DNA from: a virus
Virus record (IMG/VR): IMGVR_UViG_3300044798_000130
Location: 1-51,967 of that record
Reading direction: 5' to 3' (one strand)
Length of the DNA stretch: 51,967 nt
Part shown: positions 15,154 to 22,726 of the stretch, in pieces
Position numbering within the stretch: the stretch's first letter is position 1
How the letters are laid out: each line of letters begins with the position of its first letter
Program-made: the position numbers and the translations under genes
The notes under the pieces: model-generated
Seen by the model: only the letters and a program-made list of their open reading frames with translations
The model's database searches: none
Told to the model about the DNA's origin: nothing

Positions 15154-15198
15154 TCAACACGGCTTAGGCTTTCCGCCTTTAGGCTTCTTTTTCGCCAT
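15154..15198 (-). CDS. 14-residue basic micro-protein with strong ribosome site
   Basis: ATG at 15198, preceded by GGAGG at seven bases. Product: MAKKKPKGGKPKPC, strongly basic. It lies within the 3' end of the 40-residue frame in another register. The ribosome site is one of the best in the window; the product could bind DNA or the scaffold. Confidence 0.35.
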   Translation of the reverse strand: MAKKKPKGGKPKPC

Positions 15199-15301
15199 CT
15201 GATCCTCCAGATTTCTTTCTGCGTTTGGGCTTTTCTGGCTCACTCGTTTCTGGAGTGGCTACCTTCTGCCTTCTCGGATTACTACTTGGGTATAGCGTCA
15301 T
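15179..15301 (-). CDS. Small basic/charged protein after portal
   Basis: 40 residues (MTLYPSSNPRRQKV...), Lys/Arg/Glu-rich and likely disordered (EPEKPKRRKKSGGSDGEKEA). Start overlaps the portal stop (ATGA). Unknown; may be a head-completion peptide. The rest of the gap to the scaffold start (15077-15153) shows nothing clear. Confidence 0.45.
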   Translation of the reverse strand: MTLYPSSNPRRQKVATPETSEPEKPKRRKKSGGSDGEKEA

Positions 15302-16659
15302 AACATCCCCCCTTGCATCGATTTCATTTCATCAGTTTCTGTAAGAATTTGTTTTTCTGTGAATCCTCTTTCCCTCATGATACCTTGCGGGCTACGTGCG
15401 CCGCCTGTAATCTTCATGGTGTCAATCTGAGCTTCCTCATAATCGTCATCTGGCAAGCCATCTTTCCATATGATGTCCAGGGACGTTAGCGGAACGGCGC
15501 CAGGTACCTTGTTCTTGACATCGAGAATCGAGATCGCTTCAAGAATATGCTTAAACACCGGATCATATTGCAACTTGCACCGCTCGGATTTCTTTAGCGG
15601 CCTCATCATGAGCATCCTCAGGGCCTTGCCGCTAATCGCATTTCCCAGCGTGTCCGGCTCAAAGGCGCATCTGCATGTCTCTGAAATGGTATATAGCTGG
15701 GTGAGCACCTTATCGATCAGAGTAAAAGATGCTACCAACTGTCCGTCCCATGTGATGTATTGAGGGACAGCATCGCCTTCGCCAATCGGGAAGACACGCC
15801 GCTTGGCATTATAGGCACGCTCGTTGGTGATGGGGTCTGGCGGGCCAAGGGCAGCATCAGGAACGGCGAACGCTGGCTCGCTGTGAGCATCTAGTGTCCT
15901 ACCAGATCGGGTGAAGGTGATCTCCAGTCGCTTGATCATCGGATCAATATCTTGATAATCATCCGTGCCGTAGATATCATCGGTGGTGCTTGCATTCAGT
16001 ATCGGGAATACCAGTGGCTCATCGAATCCCGTTTGGACTTCGACAATATCATAAGGATCTGATATGATTTCACCCTGGTCGGATAACGCAAACTTGCAAC
16101 TCCAGATAAGCCCGCCGCTATGGATCTCCACATCCAAGATTTTGTTATCAAGCGACCAAGCAATCACATGCCCGACCGCCTCACCATCCGGCCCAACCAC
16201 CGGCCACCAATTCTTAGGAGATACTATCTGAAGTTTGGCGGGCTTGCCCTCTTCTGCATAGACTTTTGCGACACCGGCACCGTATCGGCTCATATCGATT
16301 CTGGCAGCATAGGCTTTCGACCAGAGATTGAGCCTCGGAACTAGGGAATCCAGATAGATTTGCTCTGGTGTCGCGACCTCGCTTGTAGCGATTCCCACCT
16401 TCATGGTGGGCTTTTCAGATAGCAGAAGATCGGCCCAAAATGTGGATAGCTGCTTATGGAAGTTGATAATGAAAATGATTTTGTTGAAATCCTTCTCACG
16501 GTCAGCATACAGATTTTTGAGGATCGTATAGACCTCATCATGCTTGCGCTGCCATAGAAGAAGGTTATCGGCATAGATTTTGAGCCGATCCTTATCCTCG
16601 GCGGGCGGCCAAGGCTTACCGCGCATAAAATGCGATTGGAGATTGTCTGGAGTGATCAT
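15298..16659 (-). CDS. Portal protein (SPP1 gp6-like)
   Basis: 453 residues after the large terminase, overlapping its stop by one base (TAATG). N-terminal helix-rich part (YADNLLLWQRKHDEVYTILK), then a wing region with ADLLLSEKPTM, clip and stem in the middle (DPMIKRLEITFTRSG...), then KALRMLMMRPLKKSERC with a long C-terminal helix. Length is usual for SPP1-type portals. It forms the 12-mer through which DNA is packaged. Confidence 0.8.
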   Translation of the reverse strand: MITPDNLQSHFMRGKPWPPAEDKDRLKIYADNLLLWQRKHDEVYTILKNLYADREKDFNKIIFIINFHKQLSTFWADLLLSEKPTMKVGIATSEVATPEQIYLDSLVPRLNLWSKAYAARIDMSRYGAGVAKVYAEEGKPAKLQIVSPKNWWPVVGPDGEAVGHVIAWSLDNKILDVEIHSGGLIWSCKFALSDQGEIISDPYDIVEVQTGFDEPLVFPILNASTTDDIYGTDDYQDIDPMIKRLEITFTRSGRTLDAHSEPAFAVPDAALGPPDPITNERAYNAKRRVFPIGEGDAVPQYITWDGQLVASFTLIDKVLTQLYTISETCRCAFEPDTLGNAISGKALRMLMMRPLKKSERCKLQYDPVFKHILEAISILDVKNKVPGAVPLTSLDIIWKDGLPDDDYEEAQIDTMKITGGARSPQGIMRERGFTEKQILTETDEMKSMQGGML

Positions 16660-17948
16660 TAGTATGCCTTCCTGAATATTCTTCGCGCCGCATAACGTGT
16701 GGCGTCAAGCACATGGTCATCTTTTTTGATAGGTTTGTCTTCCCCAACCAGAGCCGCCTTAAGATCCCATGAGTAAGTTTGAATTTCCCCTATCAGATGC
16801 TTGCAGGATTCATGAATTAGCAACTTGCCGGAACTGAGCGCAGAAGCCACATCCATGATTCCAGCTTGAACTGCATTGTCAGCATCCTTCATATTCATCA
16901 GGCCATCGCGCTTGAATTGCACTTTCATAGGACTTGCTGAGGGATCGACTTCTATAGACGATGGATACCATTGACCGCCTTCTCTGGCCAGGAATGTTTT
17001 CATGTCCTTGGAGAATTCGAATGTGGTCTTCGCGACCATTTTCGTAGCATCGTGATAATATTCCTTCCATGCTATCCATTTGCCGGTATGTGGTCCAGTT
17101 GATGCCCGCCCGAGCATGATATATGTGGTTACTGAGGCTGCTCCGAAGTCCACCCCAACCACAAGATTGCTCCAAGAAGCTGGCAAATCATGAATAACAT
17201 GCTTGCTGATATCGAACATGTTATAGACCAGGCCTTCTGCTAGGCACCACTCGCCCAGGATGTAGCGACGATAGAATATTGATCCTTTGGACCAGCGCCT
17301 TTCGTATCTTTCTCTCGTTTTCTGACTGAGGGAGAGATTGTCATCCATCAGAAAATGTAGATGAAGGAGCTTCTTCTGGTCTAACTTCTGCAAATAATCG
17401 GTATTTATGTAATTGTACGGGCCGTCTGGGTTACAATTGTACCAGAACTTCGAATCCTCATCAGAACACCTGCCTTCTGCCTGGTTGACGAAAGATTGCG
17501 GCATAAGTGCAACTTCATCGAATAGGAATCCGCCCCCTGTAAATCCTTGCACGGGGTCTTGAGACTTTTCGTTGTTGCCACCGAAAAGATGAAACTGATT
17601 AGTACGCCTGCCCTTGGATATTTCCAGATGGGGCATTTCGGCACTTCTGTTATCTTTAACCTTATAGCCTCTTCCTGGCAAGACTTGTTTCAGCGGACCT
17701 ATAACGTTCCTTCGCAGGGCACCTAGGGTCTTACCTGCCATCCCTAGGTTGTGGCCATTATATGTCCGCATGGCCCATTCTACGTAGGCGGTTGACATTG
17801 GCAGCGTTTTGCCTGATCTTATCGCCCCATCCGCAATGATGCCATCGAAATCAGATACTTCGCTTTCAGGGAGCGTCCAATTCATTATCATCTTCTGTTT
17901 CTGGCTGAGTGGTTGCCAGGTGAACAGCGCGGGCGTCTTTCCAGTCAT
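16659..17948 (-). CDS. Terminase large subunit (Terminase_3/6 type)
   Basis: 429 residues. Walker A GAIRSGKT at 41-48, Walker B FLFDE at 141-145, coupling motif in WYNCNPDGP near 169. The nuclease part starts at VVGVDFGAAS (Asp 267) and has later acidic positions including SIEVDPSAS and the C-terminal DDHVLDATRY. It cuts and pumps DNA into the procapsid. Its start lies 83 bases inside the small terminase gene in another frame. Confidence 0.9.
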   Translation of the reverse strand: MTGKTPALFTWQPLSQKQKMIMNWTLPESEVSDFDGIIADGAIRSGKTLPMSTAYVEWAMRTYNGHNLGMAGKTLGALRRNVIGPLKQVLPGRGYKVKDNRSAEMPHLEISKGRRTNQFHLFGGNNEKSQDPVQGFTGGGFLFDEVALMPQSFVNQAEGRCSDEDSKFWYNCNPDGPYNYINTDYLQKLDQKKLLHLHFLMDDNLSLSQKTRERYERRWSKGSIFYRRYILGEWCLAEGLVYNMFDISKHVIHDLPASWSNLVVGVDFGAASVTTYIMLGRASTGPHTGKWIAWKEYYHDATKMVAKTTFEFSKDMKTFLAREGGQWYPSSIEVDPSASPMKVQFKRDGLMNMKDADNAVQAGIMDVASALSSGKLLIHESCKHLIGEIQTYSWDLKAALVGEDKPIKKDDHVLDATRYAARRIFRKAY

Positions 17949-18435
17949 CTTTTGCCGTTGCCTTGAGTGCTTCTATCATGCCGTCGGATTCTACATCGTT
18001 GCCAGCATCCGGGCTTATCTTTGCCATAACTTCTATGATCTTAACTTGTGGCGCTATGCATTGCCCGAATACAGCTAGATTATACGGGTTCGTTGGTGGT
18101 GCCTTCCGTCCAAGCGAAAGATCAATAGCTTCCTGTGCATCGTCCCACACTTTTTGCTGGCAGGTCAACAGATCCAGCCCCGCCTTCCCGTCCATTCGCG
18201 CCTTAGCAACCATCACCTGGCTGACATAGTGCGCCTTATGTGGCACACCATGCTTATCATTGCCAATTCCAGCATGCCTATTCATGGTCAGGCGGCAACA
18301 CCCAAAGTCTTTCGCGATAGACATGATCGAATCGCCCCGGACTATCCTCTGATTGATGGCATGTCGCTGTGGTGAAGCGCATATGCGGCATTTAGGAGGT
18401 TTGGGCTTGGGTTTGATGCGAGGGATTTTGGGCAT
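17866..18435 (-). CDS. Terminase small subunit (zinc-finger/HTH DNA-binding)
   Basis: 189 residues: a basic Pro-rich N-terminus (MPKIPRIKPKPKPPK), a CRIC...C motif that may bind zinc, and a helix-turn-helix (RGDSIMSIAKDFGCCRLTMNR, split as recognition helix CRLTMNRH). A helical oligomerisation part and an acidic tail follow (TEDDNELDAP). Directly upstream of the large terminase. First gene of the late operon, start at 18435, about 21-29 bases from a TATA element. Confidence 0.7.
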   Translation of the reverse strand: MPKIPRIKPKPKPPKCRICASPQRHAINQRIVRGDSIMSIAKDFGCCRLTMNRHAGIGNDKHGVPHKAHYVSQVMVAKARMDGKAGLDLLTCQQKVWDDAQEAIDLSLGRKAPPTNPYNLAVFGQCIAPQVKIIEVMAKISPDAGNDVESDGMIEALKATAKDDWKDARAVHLATTQPETEDDNELDAP

Positions 18436-18455
18436 GGTGGTAGGTCCGAGGGATA

Positions 18456-18473
18456 AGTATTTATGCTTATACT
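18456..18473. promoter_or_regulatory. Two-way promoter of late operon and plus-strand pair
   Basis: AGTATTTATGCTTATACT has 5-base inverted arms around an A/T core and can be read as a TATA box both ways: TTTATGC for the gene at 18489 and GCATAAATAC for terS at 18435. Both lie about 21-29 bases before their start codon. TAGTAGTAAT next to the plus ATG repeats the half-site seen at 4151-4165. Confidence 0.55.
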
Positions 18474-18488
18474 ACCTCTAGTAGTAAT

Positions 18489-18728
18489 ATGCAATATGAC
18501 TACGAATTGAGCCCAAGAATCGTCTTCGACAACGCGAACATCGAGAGAGAATCTTGGAAAGGAGAAGGCCATGTGATCCTGGCCATAGACACCGGTGCTA
18601 AGAGCGCTAAGTGGTCCTGGTATCGGGATGATGATTTCAGCCTAAACGAGTACGATCAGCCGATTGCTTATGAGGCCGCCATGCAGATCATCCTTTCGAC
18701 GTTCGCCCGCGCGCAGAGGGATAACTAA
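18489..18728 (+). CDS. Hypothetical protein, divergent to terminase
   Basis: 79 residues, acidic and aromatic (SWKGEGHVILAIDTGAKSAKW SWYRDDDF). Contains an AIDTGAKS segment that loosely recalls an actin-like ATPase turn but is too short to assign. Plausibly leaderless. Its TAA/ATG junction with the next gene is overlapping at 18728. Confidence 0.5.
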   Translation: MQYDYELSPRIVFDNANIERESWKGEGHVILAIDTGAKSAKWSWYRDDDFSLNEYDQPIAYEAAMQIILSTFARAQRDN

Positions 18729-19024
18729 TGATCCCTCACCACACATGTATCTGGTGCGGCAAAGAGTGGCCGATCATCGTAGAGCGGCCTATCAAGTGCC
18801 CAGGATGCCAGAAGAAGAACTGGAAGGCGCTAGATATCGTAACCGATATGACAGAACGCGATCTCGCGGCTCTGGTAGAATATGGACAGGCCCACAATTA
18901 TCCTTGCGTCCTATCGCCCGCCTGGGATAAGGATAATGTCAAGGATCTCCGAGAGGACATCATGACATCGATCTCCGATGGGTGGGAATGGGGAAGCCTG
19001 ATAAGAGACTTCCTACAGGAATAG
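18728..19024 (+). CDS. Zinc-ribbon protein
   Basis: 98 residues. HTCIWCGKEW and IKCPGCQKKNW form a two-CxxC zinc ribbon; an acidic helical part follows (MTERDLAALVEYGQAH, DNVKDLREDIMTSISDGWEWG). Overlaps the convergent gene end by 12 bases. Unknown function, perhaps nucleic-acid binding. Confidence 0.55.
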   Translation: MIPHHTCIWCGKEWPIIVERPIKCPGCQKKNWKALDIVTDMTERDLAALVEYGQAHNYPCVLSPAWDKDNVKDLREDIMTSISDGWEWGSLIRDFLQE

Positions 19025-19309
19025 GCCAGTCTTGGCCCGGTAGTCGCTTTCCAGAGCATTTATCTTTTTCTGATATTCTTTCTTCTGAGATCTTAGCGCC
19101 GCCCTTTGCTCAGAGGTCGCGGTGTCAGATCTCTGTGCGGTTTCATATAACTTATCTATGGTCGCGATATTCTCTTTGTATGCTTGCTTTTGCTGTTGGG
19201 CCGCAACCCGGAACACCTCGCCCGGTTGCTGATTATCCGGCAGCGAATCGCCACCTCCGCCACCACCTTTCCGGCCACCGTTGCCGCCGCCCCCAGCATT
19301 GCCGCCCAT
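19013..19309 (-). CDS. Gly-rich then coiled-coil protein
   Basis: 98 residues: Gly-rich N-terminus (GGNAGGGGNGGRKGGGGGG) then coiled coil (KENIATIDKLYETAQ, EQRAALRSQKKEYQKKINALE). Two bases from the preceding gene. Located just before the terminase region; could be a virion or packaging accessory. Not recognised. Confidence 0.5.
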   Translation of the reverse strand: MGGNAGGGGNGGRKGGGGGGDSLPDNQQPGEVFRVAAQQQKQAYKENIATIDKLYETAQRSDTATSEQRAALRSQKKEYQKKINALESDYRAKTGLFL

Positions 19310-19310
19310 C

Positions 19311-20072
19311 TTAACACCAATCCTCTAATGTAGCTATTCGTCTAGGTCGGATTTGTTGTACTTGCATTTCAGAATGCAGCGGTTCAATTGTAACCTTCTT
19401 CTCCAAGGCAGCAATTCTCTTTTGCTTCTTAGATCTGTCTCTGGCTGACCAATCCTCGCCACAATAGATCAACCCCGCTCTTTGGCAATATCGCTCCACG
19501 TCTTTGTTGTGGGCGAAGACAGCAAACTTGATCATATCGGTGCCTGCTCGCTCCCTGGCAAGTTCTACTTGATGAGCTAATAGATCTAAATCATAATATT
19601 TCTGATAATGGGTTGCATAGGATAGCCAACCATGACCGACTCCTAAGAGGTTCATATCCTCCCATCGCTCGGCCACATTCATATCTACCCAGCATCTCAT
19701 GTGGCCCATTTGCTGGAATAGGCAGGAGAGCTGACGTTTCTTGAAGATTTGCCACAATGCCCTGGCATAAGGCTGTGAATTTGAAGTACTGAAATTGACC
19801 TCAATAAACGAGGGTGCTCCAGAAGTCCAAACTTTCTCTGGCCTTTCCCACAACTTCCAGAATGCAGCGCCGTGTTCAACCGCATTCCCTAATCCATTGA
19901 AGCGATTGTCATCCACCCAGAAGGTTACAGTTCTGCCCTTCATATCAGAGGTCCGGGCAACAGATCCCCATTGGCGCGGGTAATCCAGAACATCGCCTTG
20001 GAGGGACATGTCTAGATCGGGAATGCCTTCGCTATTGGAGCTGGAAAATACGGCATCCGGACAATCTGACAT
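19311..20072 (-). CDS. DUF4417-like protein
   Basis: 253 residues from the ATG at 20072, which has AGGTGAT just upstream; a GTG two codons earlier is possible. The pattern FWVDDNRFNGL, ERPEKVW, ALWQIFKKRQLSCLFQQMG and CWVDMNV resembles the DUF4417 family found near packaging and replication genes of phages and plasmids. Later HGWLSYATHYQ and KFAVFAHNKDVERYC look like alternating strands and helices. A Lys/Arg-rich C-terminus may bind nucleic acid. Function of the family is unknown. Confidence 0.55.
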   Translation of the reverse strand: MSDCPDAVFSSSNSEGIPDLDMSLQGDVLDYPRQWGSVARTSDMKGRTVTFWVDDNRFNGLGNAVEHGAAFWKLWERPEKVWTSGAPSFIEVNFSTSNSQPYARALWQIFKKRQLSCLFQQMGHMRCWVDMNVAERWEDMNLLGVGHGWLSYATHYQKYYDLDLLAHQVELARERAGTDMIKFAVFAHNKDVERYCQRAGLIYCGEDWSARDRSKKQKRIAALEKKVTIEPLHSEMQVQQIRPRRIATLEDWC

Positions 20073-20078
20073 AATCAC

Positions 20079-20236
20079 CTAAATAATAAGGAAATCCGGG
20101 ACCGTCTCACTCAGCCCCTGGAAAGGATAGGTTTCTAGATACTTAGGTTCACCGCTAAGCCGTAACTAGGAAGGACACTTTCAAGGCTTATCCAGGCCTT
20201 ATAACGGGTGGGGACGGGGCACATTCGCGCGAATCC
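20079..20236. other. Non-coding gap with palindromes
   Basis: No convincing frame on either strand. Contains the perfect palindrome ATTCGCGCGAAT (20223-20234), AAGGC/GCCTT arms around 20183-20200 and CTTAG/CTAAG arms near 20142-20160. Could be an RNA leader, a small RNA or a binding site near packaging genes (for example pac). No tRNA shape fits. Confidence 0.35.
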
Positions 20237-20608
20237 CTAACAGGCTTTCCCATACTCTAGATATCGTACCATTTGGGCGTATCCTGACGTCCCCTCGTGA
20301 ATAATCGCATGGGCTGCCGATTGTCCCCTTATTTCCATCGTCTGTGATGGATACCATGGTTTCGGTGGATTGCGTAGGCAGCCATTGTTAAGCATGGCCT
20401 CGACCGTCTTGCAGATCGACGGCCTCTTGAATTTCGGCATCATGAAAGCCCGACCGCTCCTATTCGCCTTATGTAACTGCCTTATCGTCCGTCTCAAGGC
20501 GGGGAGGTTGCAGAACTTTCGGAGCGTCTTACCGGGCATAATAAATGTAACGTTGGCCGAGCGGTTGAACCGCGAAATTTCGTGGGCTGGCAGTACCAAA
20601 CCCGCCAC
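20237..20608 (-). CDS. Basic hypothetical protein (GTG start), possible frameshifted gene
   Basis: An uninterrupted minus-strand frame of 123 codons; the only upstream start is GTG at 20608, four codons after a stop, while MPGKTLRKF inside gives a better start. Basic (TLRKFCNLPALRRTIRQLHKA) with a more globular end (AAHAIIHEGTSGYAQMVRYL). Codon use looks genuine. It overlaps a separate 51-codon frame in another register that has an ATG and a TATA box upstream, so the gene may have suffered a frameshift. Confidence 0.45.
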   Translation of the reverse strand: MAGLVLPAHEISRFNRSANVTFIMPGKTLRKFCNLPALRRTIRQLHKANRSGRAFMMPKFKRPSICKTVEAMLNNGCLRNPPKPWYPSQTMEIRGQSAAHAIIHEGTSGYAQMVRYLEYGKAC

Positions 20609-20649
20609 TCGAACGCCTTATCAGGGCCGACCAACATGACAGGCGACAT
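20494..20649 (-). CDS. Alternative N-terminal frame of the gene at 20237-20608
   Basis: 51 codons from ATG 20649, in a register different from the 123-codon frame it overlaps. The first 28 residues look real (MSPVMLVGPDKAFEWRVWY, then CQPTKFRG), the rest becomes Ser/Arg-rich. It lies about 32-41 bases behind a TATA box, so it may be the true 5' end of a frame-disrupted gene. Confidence 0.35.
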   Translation of the reverse strand: MSPVMLVGPDKAFEWRVWYCQPTKFRGSTARPTLHLLCPVRRSESSATSPP

Positions 20650-20680
20650 ATGCAGCCTATCTATTTAGCATTTTCGCTAC

Positions 20681-20690
20681 TTATTATAAC
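20681..20690 (-). promoter_or_regulatory. TATA box for the 20649/20608 gene
   Basis: GTTATAATAA on the minus strand, 32-41 bases before the ATG at 20649. The stretch 20650-20854 has no other gene that I can support. Confidence 0.4.
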
Positions 20691-20854
20691 ATGCCTAATA
20701 ATTTATTCAGATTAAAGAAATGCCGATGGTTAGTGGCTGCCTCATGTGGCCTGCATGGACCGTGTCCGTCTTCGGGAAAATCGCGTAAAGGTGGTTGCAG
20801 TTCGGCTAGGTTATCGTCTTCTGATTGCATGAGAAGCCTCGCGAAAATAGATAA

Positions 20855-21355
20855 CTATTCTTTATATAGACACTCATGTTTAAATTTTTCAAAATTTTTC
20901 TTTTTGCTTCGTTTCGATATCATGCTAATGGGTATCGGGTTCGCGGACTCGTTGATGACGTTATCTTTCTTGGCTATAATTGCTTTCAACAACGCGATCT
21001 CATCACGGAGCGTTTTAATTTCTTTTGATGCAATTTCTTCCGATCTAAGGAAAAAGTCTTCAAAATGATTATCAATAACAGGATAACAATTTATCCTGGT
21101 TATCATGGCTTTGGTTACGTCGAACCATTCTCCGTGTTTTCGATCTTTCTTGAAAAGATCATGAAAATAACGTTCAAGTTTTCCAGGATCATCGGATTCA
21201 ATGTATCCCATGAACATTAAAGCAACAGGCGAACCGGTCTGAATTGCCCTCAACCGACCATCAAGACGTGTCGTGCATCCTATCTTCATATGAGGATTTG
21301 CAATGCGATAATTTGGGTCTTTGCATGCCACAAAATAAACGTATCCAGTTACCAT
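20855..21355 (-). CDS. T5orf172/MUG113-type (GIY-YIG-like) nuclease-domain protein
   Basis: 166 residues from the ATG at 21355 (AGAGGTG seven bases upstream). N-terminal domain: GYVYFVACKD, MKIGCTTRLDGRLRAIQTGSP, then ERYFHDLFKKDRKHGEWFDV, the typical order for the T5orf172/MUG113 branch of the GIY-YIG superfamily (with IY-like YVYF, Arg in RLRAIQTG and Glu in GEWF). C-terminal half is a coiled coil (SEEIASKEIKTLRDEIALLKA) and a Lys-rich end. Probably a DNA-binding or cutting protein, possibly mobile; cutting activity is not shown. Confidence 0.75.
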   Translation of the reverse strand: MVTGYVYFVACKDPNYRIANPHMKIGCTTRLDGRLRAIQTGSPVALMFMGYIESDDPGKLERYFHDLFKKDRKHGEWFDVTKAMITRINCYPVIDNHFEDFFLRSEEIASKEIKTLRDEIALLKAIIAKKDNVINESANPIPISMISKRSKKKNFEKFKHECLYKE

Positions 21356-21451
21356 CTTTAGCACCTCTTGGTCGTGCTCTTGGAAGATTATAAGAGGCAG
21401 AAGAGTCCAAGATGTTCTCTCTTTTCGGGGATCGGCCTAGCCTCATAGATA

Positions 21452-21462
21452 ACTTATATAAT
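21452..21462 (-). promoter_or_regulatory. Candidate TATA box
   Basis: ATTATATAAGT on the minus strand, about 100 bases before the GIY-YIG-like gene. The 173-base gap 21356-21528 also holds a GCATG repeat pair near 21474-21492 and a second TTTAAATAG element at about 21530; no gene is supported in it. Confidence 0.35.
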
Positions 21463-21528
21463 TTTACTAGGCAAGCATGTAAGCGAGCATGCATCAGCCT
21501 ACGTTTATATCAATGCAGTTAATACTAT

Positions 21529-21867
21529 TTAAAGCTTTTTGCTAGTTAATGCTCTCCGAAAGTTGCCCATCTCGCGGTCCTTTGTTTTTGGACTCATCTT
21601 TTCGCCCTCAGGATTACCATCATTTTGGACCACCGAACATGCCCGACAAACCTTTAGCCCGTTGTCGCTATTGTAAACCGTTCCGGTCTTCCCACATGCC
21701 CGGCACATCGATTTATCAAATTTTACATCTATGACATCCCCATATTTGTCTTCCACCTCTCCGAAATCCCCATCGGCACGTTGCCCAAACGGATTCTCGC
21801 CTGTATTCCTGGCAGGTCTTGAGCCCAGGAAGGCGGCTTTTGGTATCATTTCTGGCAATCTATGCAC
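21529..21867 (-). CDS. Zinc-finger protein
   Basis: 112 residues with a CRACGKTG ... CRAC zinc finger near residues 55-76 inside an otherwise polar protein; basic C-terminus (FRRALTSKKL). GTG start at 21867 overlaps the upstream stop, with AAGAGGTG serving as ribosome site; an ATG six codons later is the alternative. Last gene of its small operon. Unknown function. Confidence 0.5.
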   Translation of the reverse strand: MHRLPEMIPKAAFLGSRPARNTGENPFGQRADGDFGEVEDKYGDVIDVKFDKSMCRACGKTGTVYNSDNGLKVCRACSVVQNDGNPEGEKMSPKTKDREMGNFRRALTSKKL

Positions 21868-22141
21868 CTCTTAGGTAATAATATGTAGCTGCCACTATAA
21901 AGCAAATTGCATATACCAATAACCAGAACTTGGTCCGCTCGATGGAATATCGTTTTAATCCAATCTCCTTATATCGTTTAACCGACGGTGCTATCTGCAT
22001 TCTCCTCCATCCATTTCTGTAACCTATCCCAACCATGCCCCTTGTGCCATACCACGGATTCGCGTACCACCTCAGGCAAACCAAGTCGTCGTCTTCATCA
22101 TCTACAACACCGCGCATATTACGCGAAAGGATTACCTTCAT
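21860..22141 (-). CDS. Membrane-anchored protein with AP2/HNH-type N-terminus
   Basis: 93 residues. The start (MKVILSRNMRGVVDDEDDDL, then RWYANPWYGTRG) resembles the short strand domain (xVxLDDED..L...W......Y..R) found at the N-terminus of phage HNH/AP2 homing endonucleases. No HNH core follows; instead there is a linker and one C-terminal membrane helix (KFWLLVYAICFIVAATYYYL). Overlaps the upstream ribbon-helix-helix gene by four bases. An odd recombination of a homing-endonuclease fragment with a membrane anchor. Confidence 0.5.
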   Translation of the reverse strand: MKVILSRNMRGVVDDEDDDLVCLRWYANPWYGTRGMVGIGYRNGWRRMQIAPSVKRYKEIGLKRYSIERTKFWLLVYAICFIVAATYYYLRGA

Positions 22142-22263
22142 TCTTTACCCTCTTTCACATATCGATCCACTGTATCATCTATTGTGAATATCCCGTTCTT
22201 TTTCTGAAAATTATCTAAAATTTCCCGCGCCTCTTCGGATATTAACACATTGACTCGTTTCAT
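22138..22263 (-). CDS. Ribbon-helix-helix regulator
   Basis: 41 residues: strand KRVNVLIS, helix EEAREILDNFQKKNG, turn, helix TIDDTVDRYVKEG. This is the CopG/Arc fold in minimal form. TA-rich sequence with an AGTAGTAAT half-site lies upstream. Stop overlaps the next ATG. Likely controls its own short operon. Confidence 0.65.
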   Translation of the reverse strand: MKRVNVLISEEAREILDNFQKKNGIFTIDDTVDRYVKEGKE

Positions 22264-22286
22264 AATAATAAGTATAAGTATGATTA

Positions 22287-22601
22287 CTACTCATACTTTT
22301 CGGTATCATTGGGTTTCCACCATTCCTTGAAATGCTGCCACGTGGTATCCAACCCGATCTTATAGCATTCTTCCGGTTGCAGATTAAGATCCAACGCGAG
22401 CATCTCCAATTGCAAAATCATTTGTCCTATATCGATTTTGATATCTGCCATATATAGGTTAGCATCTCTTGGAATTCTTCTCGCTTTTGATATTCTGTTA
22501 GCGATTCCTCCAAGCTCATGCAGCAGAATTAATGTCCGGGTTTCAGGTGTCTGGCCGTCTTTCTCGATCGAATGCAGAAAACGAGGGGTAGGTTCGATCA
22601 C
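22287..22601 (-). CDS. MazG-like all-alpha NTP pyrophosphatase-like protein
   Basis: 104 residues, GTG start overlapping the upstream stop. Helices with LLHELGGIANRISKARR and ADIKIDIGQMILQLEMLALDL, then GLDTTWQHFKEWW: this fits the MazG-like fold, with acidic residues E28-like and D53/D57-like possibly binding metal. The usual EExxE motif is reduced, so enzymatic activity is uncertain. Could trim nucleotides or (p)ppGpp-like alarmones. Confidence 0.5.
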   Translation of the reverse strand: MIEPTPRFLHSIEKDGQTPETRTLILLHELGGIANRISKARRIPRDANLYMADIKIDIGQMILQLEMLALDLNLQPEECYKIGLDTTWQHFKEWWKPNDTEKYE

Positions 22602-22726
22602 TTATTAGCCTCTTGCCATTTTGCCAATTTCGCCAGCTCCTCGGTGAGATCTATTGTATCGCGGGGGGCATATATATATCCGCGTTCCCGGATGAGACGT
22701 TTGCTAGATGGCCTCAGGCGAATCAT
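22598..22726 (-). CDS. Small hypothetical protein
   Basis: 42 residues: basic start (MIRLRPSSKRLIRERG) and helix (LTEELAKLAKWQEANK). GGGAGG lies eight bases upstream of ATG. Overlaps both neighbours by four bases. Unknown. Confidence 0.5.
   Translation of the reverse strand: MIRLRPSSKRLIRERGYIYAPRDTIDLTEELAKLAKWQEANK

Noticed and set aside
20691-21068. 125-codon plus frame
   Set aside because: Overlaps the well-supported T5orf172/MUG113-type gene antisense and has no domain features.
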